A stretch of 64,000 bases of DNA, taken from positions 1,173,001 to 1,237,000 of the forward strand of contig JALDNG010000087.1 in NCBI GenBank assembly GCA_024349245.1, written 5' to 3'. The translations under genes were made by a program, and so were the position numbers. How positions within the stretch are numbered: the first letter of the stretch is position 1; each line of letters begins with the position of its first letter. The notes beneath the pieces are model-generated. The model made no database searches and was not told the DNA's origin. It worked only from the letters and a program-made list of their open reading frames with translations. Origin of the DNA: Neodontobutis hainanensis. Lineage: Eukaryota; Chordata; Actinopteri; Gobiiformes; Odontobutidae. Positions 62,381 through 64,000 of the stretch are shown piece after piece.

Positions 62381-63642
62381 AGCGCAAGTGTTTTGGTTTG
62401 TTTGGGTCATTTGGGTCCAGGACTCCCCTGCAAAAGAGATGTGTGATCTCAGTGGGATTATCCTGGATAAATAAAAATTAAATACACTTTTTTTTTTTTT
62501 TTGAAAAATGCCTCAATGATTTGAGTGGGCACGTTCACCCATGCCTGTGGCAGCGAAAACCACTTTCACACATTCACTGAGATCCAAAGCATGCGCCGAT
62601 TGCCTCTGCGTGCCCTGGTTGTATGAACAAAACACCCCCCAACTTTCACACCAGACCTAATCCTCCAGTGTCAGGTCTGAAGCGCCATGTTGTGCAAACA
62701 GTGTGTCGTTTCTGCCACGTCTGGAGCTGAAACCTTGTACTCTGTTTGAACTGGACTTGTCCCACGTGTCACGATAACTGTCGTTTCAATATTAGCGCAA
62801 GAATCACCGTCTTTGAGCAGGACTCGGCTCATTTCTTTCTTAGCTTTGTGTCAGTGCCATCAAGCCAATGAGCGTCCCCCACACCCCCACACACTTCTCA
62901 GGACAGTCACTAAACTCTTCAGAGAACTATTCTATTGTTTTATGTACTTACATTTACTAAATGCACTGTAAACTTTAAAAGGCAGCTTTTGGATTAACCT
63001 TTAGATGATGTCATGCTTCAGGCTGAGATTCATTTTCTTTAAGGCATTTGAAATGCATTAGAACATAGAAAAGGTATATTTCAATGATAATGGATGTGCA
63101 ATTTAATGCATTGTCATAGTCTATTAGACATTATTATTTATTTAATGGCCCTTTAGTCTCAGGTATTTTTTATTTATTTATTTATAATGCACATCTGAGA
63201 AATGCTGATGAATGTGCAAATAAGAAAAAATACATGTTAATGTTATTTCAAACAGTCTAATCTAATGTGTTATATCTGTTTATTTGACTTTTTAAAAATA
63301 TGCCGTTATGCCATTTATCCAAATATTCGATTAATCCAACCAATAATCAATAAATTACTCAAATACTAAAATAATCAATAGCTGCAACAGAAAGTCAGTA
63401 TAAACATGAATTAAGGCATAAGTATAAACTTTACAGGACATCACTTTACAATGTCAAAGAGGTGACAGGCTTGATTTTCATTTTGCTCTTGTGGACCTAA
63501 ATACTGCGTGCCTCACAAACCTGTCCTTATGAGTTTCATTATTAACTCCATGTCATGGCCCACATTCCATACACAGCTTGATTTGTTCAACAAGGCGTAT
63601 GGTTTAACGCACACATCCTCTTTCTTCTCTGTTTGCCCTCAG

Positions 63643-63734
63643 GTAGTTCATTCAATGGAGGAAAAAGCACCAAATATAAACAGATTTATGGCATAGACAG
63701 TACGGTGCAGTCTGCTGCGAGGAAAGATAATTAG
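63643..63734 (+). other. possible terminal coding exon of unknown gene
   Basis: Very strong acceptor CTTTCTTCTCTGTTTGCCCT followed by CAG (ends 63642), then 2 nt and 29 codons to TAG at 63732-63734: SSFNGGKSTKYKQIYGIDST then VQSAARKDN. An ATTAAA polyadenylation-type signal follows at about 63748. Composition is protein-like, but a second frame is also open for 17 codons. I do not recognise the product. The GC-rich patch at 62.1-62.4 kb could be its promoter. Confidence 0.28.
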
Positions 63735-64000
63735 CAAGACACATGAATTAAACAAGATTTTTTCATTGACAAACCTACTTCTACAGCTTTTAATTCCAGA
63801 TTTGATAGATCCTTGTATAGCCACCATTTTGACCGCAGTTTATACATCTTTAAACCCAACAAAGTTTTAGAGCGATGCCTTACAATCTCCGGGAGAGTGG
63901 TGCGGGTTGTGACAGCTCCACCCAATGTGTTCACTCACTGCACATGCTTTACCAGTGTGTCCGAGAGCCAATGAGAGACACCTGGGCCCAAAGGATCCTT
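63735..64000. other. end of window, nothing recognised
   Basis: A CCAATGAGAG (CCAAT-box-like) motif near 63970 is the only notable signal. Confidence 0.35.

Overview
This is a vertebrate nuclear window, almost certainly from a teleost fish. The evidence is the Tc1-type transposons with long inverted repeats, fish-style tRNA-derived SINEs ending in a UnaL2-like LINE tail, small hAT elements, an endogenous-retrovirus-type LTR element and many CA/TG microsatellites. Coding density is very low and almost every long reading frame is a by-product of repeats.

One protein gene can be read completely: an acylphosphatase on the minus strand between 32346 and 22904, in four coding exons. They encode 96 residues in phase with consensus splice sites, a catalytic Arg in a 17-nt microexon, a catalytic Asn in exon 3, and a polyadenylation signal at 22770-22765. 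The VCFRM motif identifies it as acyp2. Its introns carry a Tc1-type element (intron 1), a decayed LINE reverse transcriptase (intron 2), and a pentanucleotide satellite, a TG microsatellite and paired CRE-like palindromes (intron 3).

Left part (1-22.9 kb): mostly non-coding. A CpG-rich block at 14.9-15.4 kb looks like a promoter plus an untranslated first exon on the minus strand with a perfect CAG|GTAAGT donor. From remembered vertebrate gene order it could be the start of sptbn1, so 1-15.2 kb would be its first intron. Two non-autonomous hAT elements with perfect 8-bp target duplications lie at 12344-13576 and 19178-19883. At 20.2-20.5 kb a perfect RFX X-box lies 100 bp before a plausible 60-codon reading frame, a possible cilium-related gene that I cannot name.

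Right part (32.5-64 kb): transposon-rich intergenic DNA. At 36.8-39.3 kb is a nested cluster: a decayed APE-type LINE, a 119-bp segment present twice (once splitting the LINE frame), and an LTR-like fragment. At 45939-53648 lies a complete 7.7-kb LTR element with a 5-bp target duplication, a tRNA-Pro-like primer site and a polypurine tract. Its 415-bp LTRs differ at only two positions, yet the 6.9-kb interior has no recognisable gag, pol or env frame. This young but non-coding element is the strongest unusual signal. A second Tc1-type copy lies at 55.4-56.5 kb. Four isolated possible terminal exons (40.4, 57.8, 58.3 and 63.6 kb) have good splice acceptors but no recognisable product.
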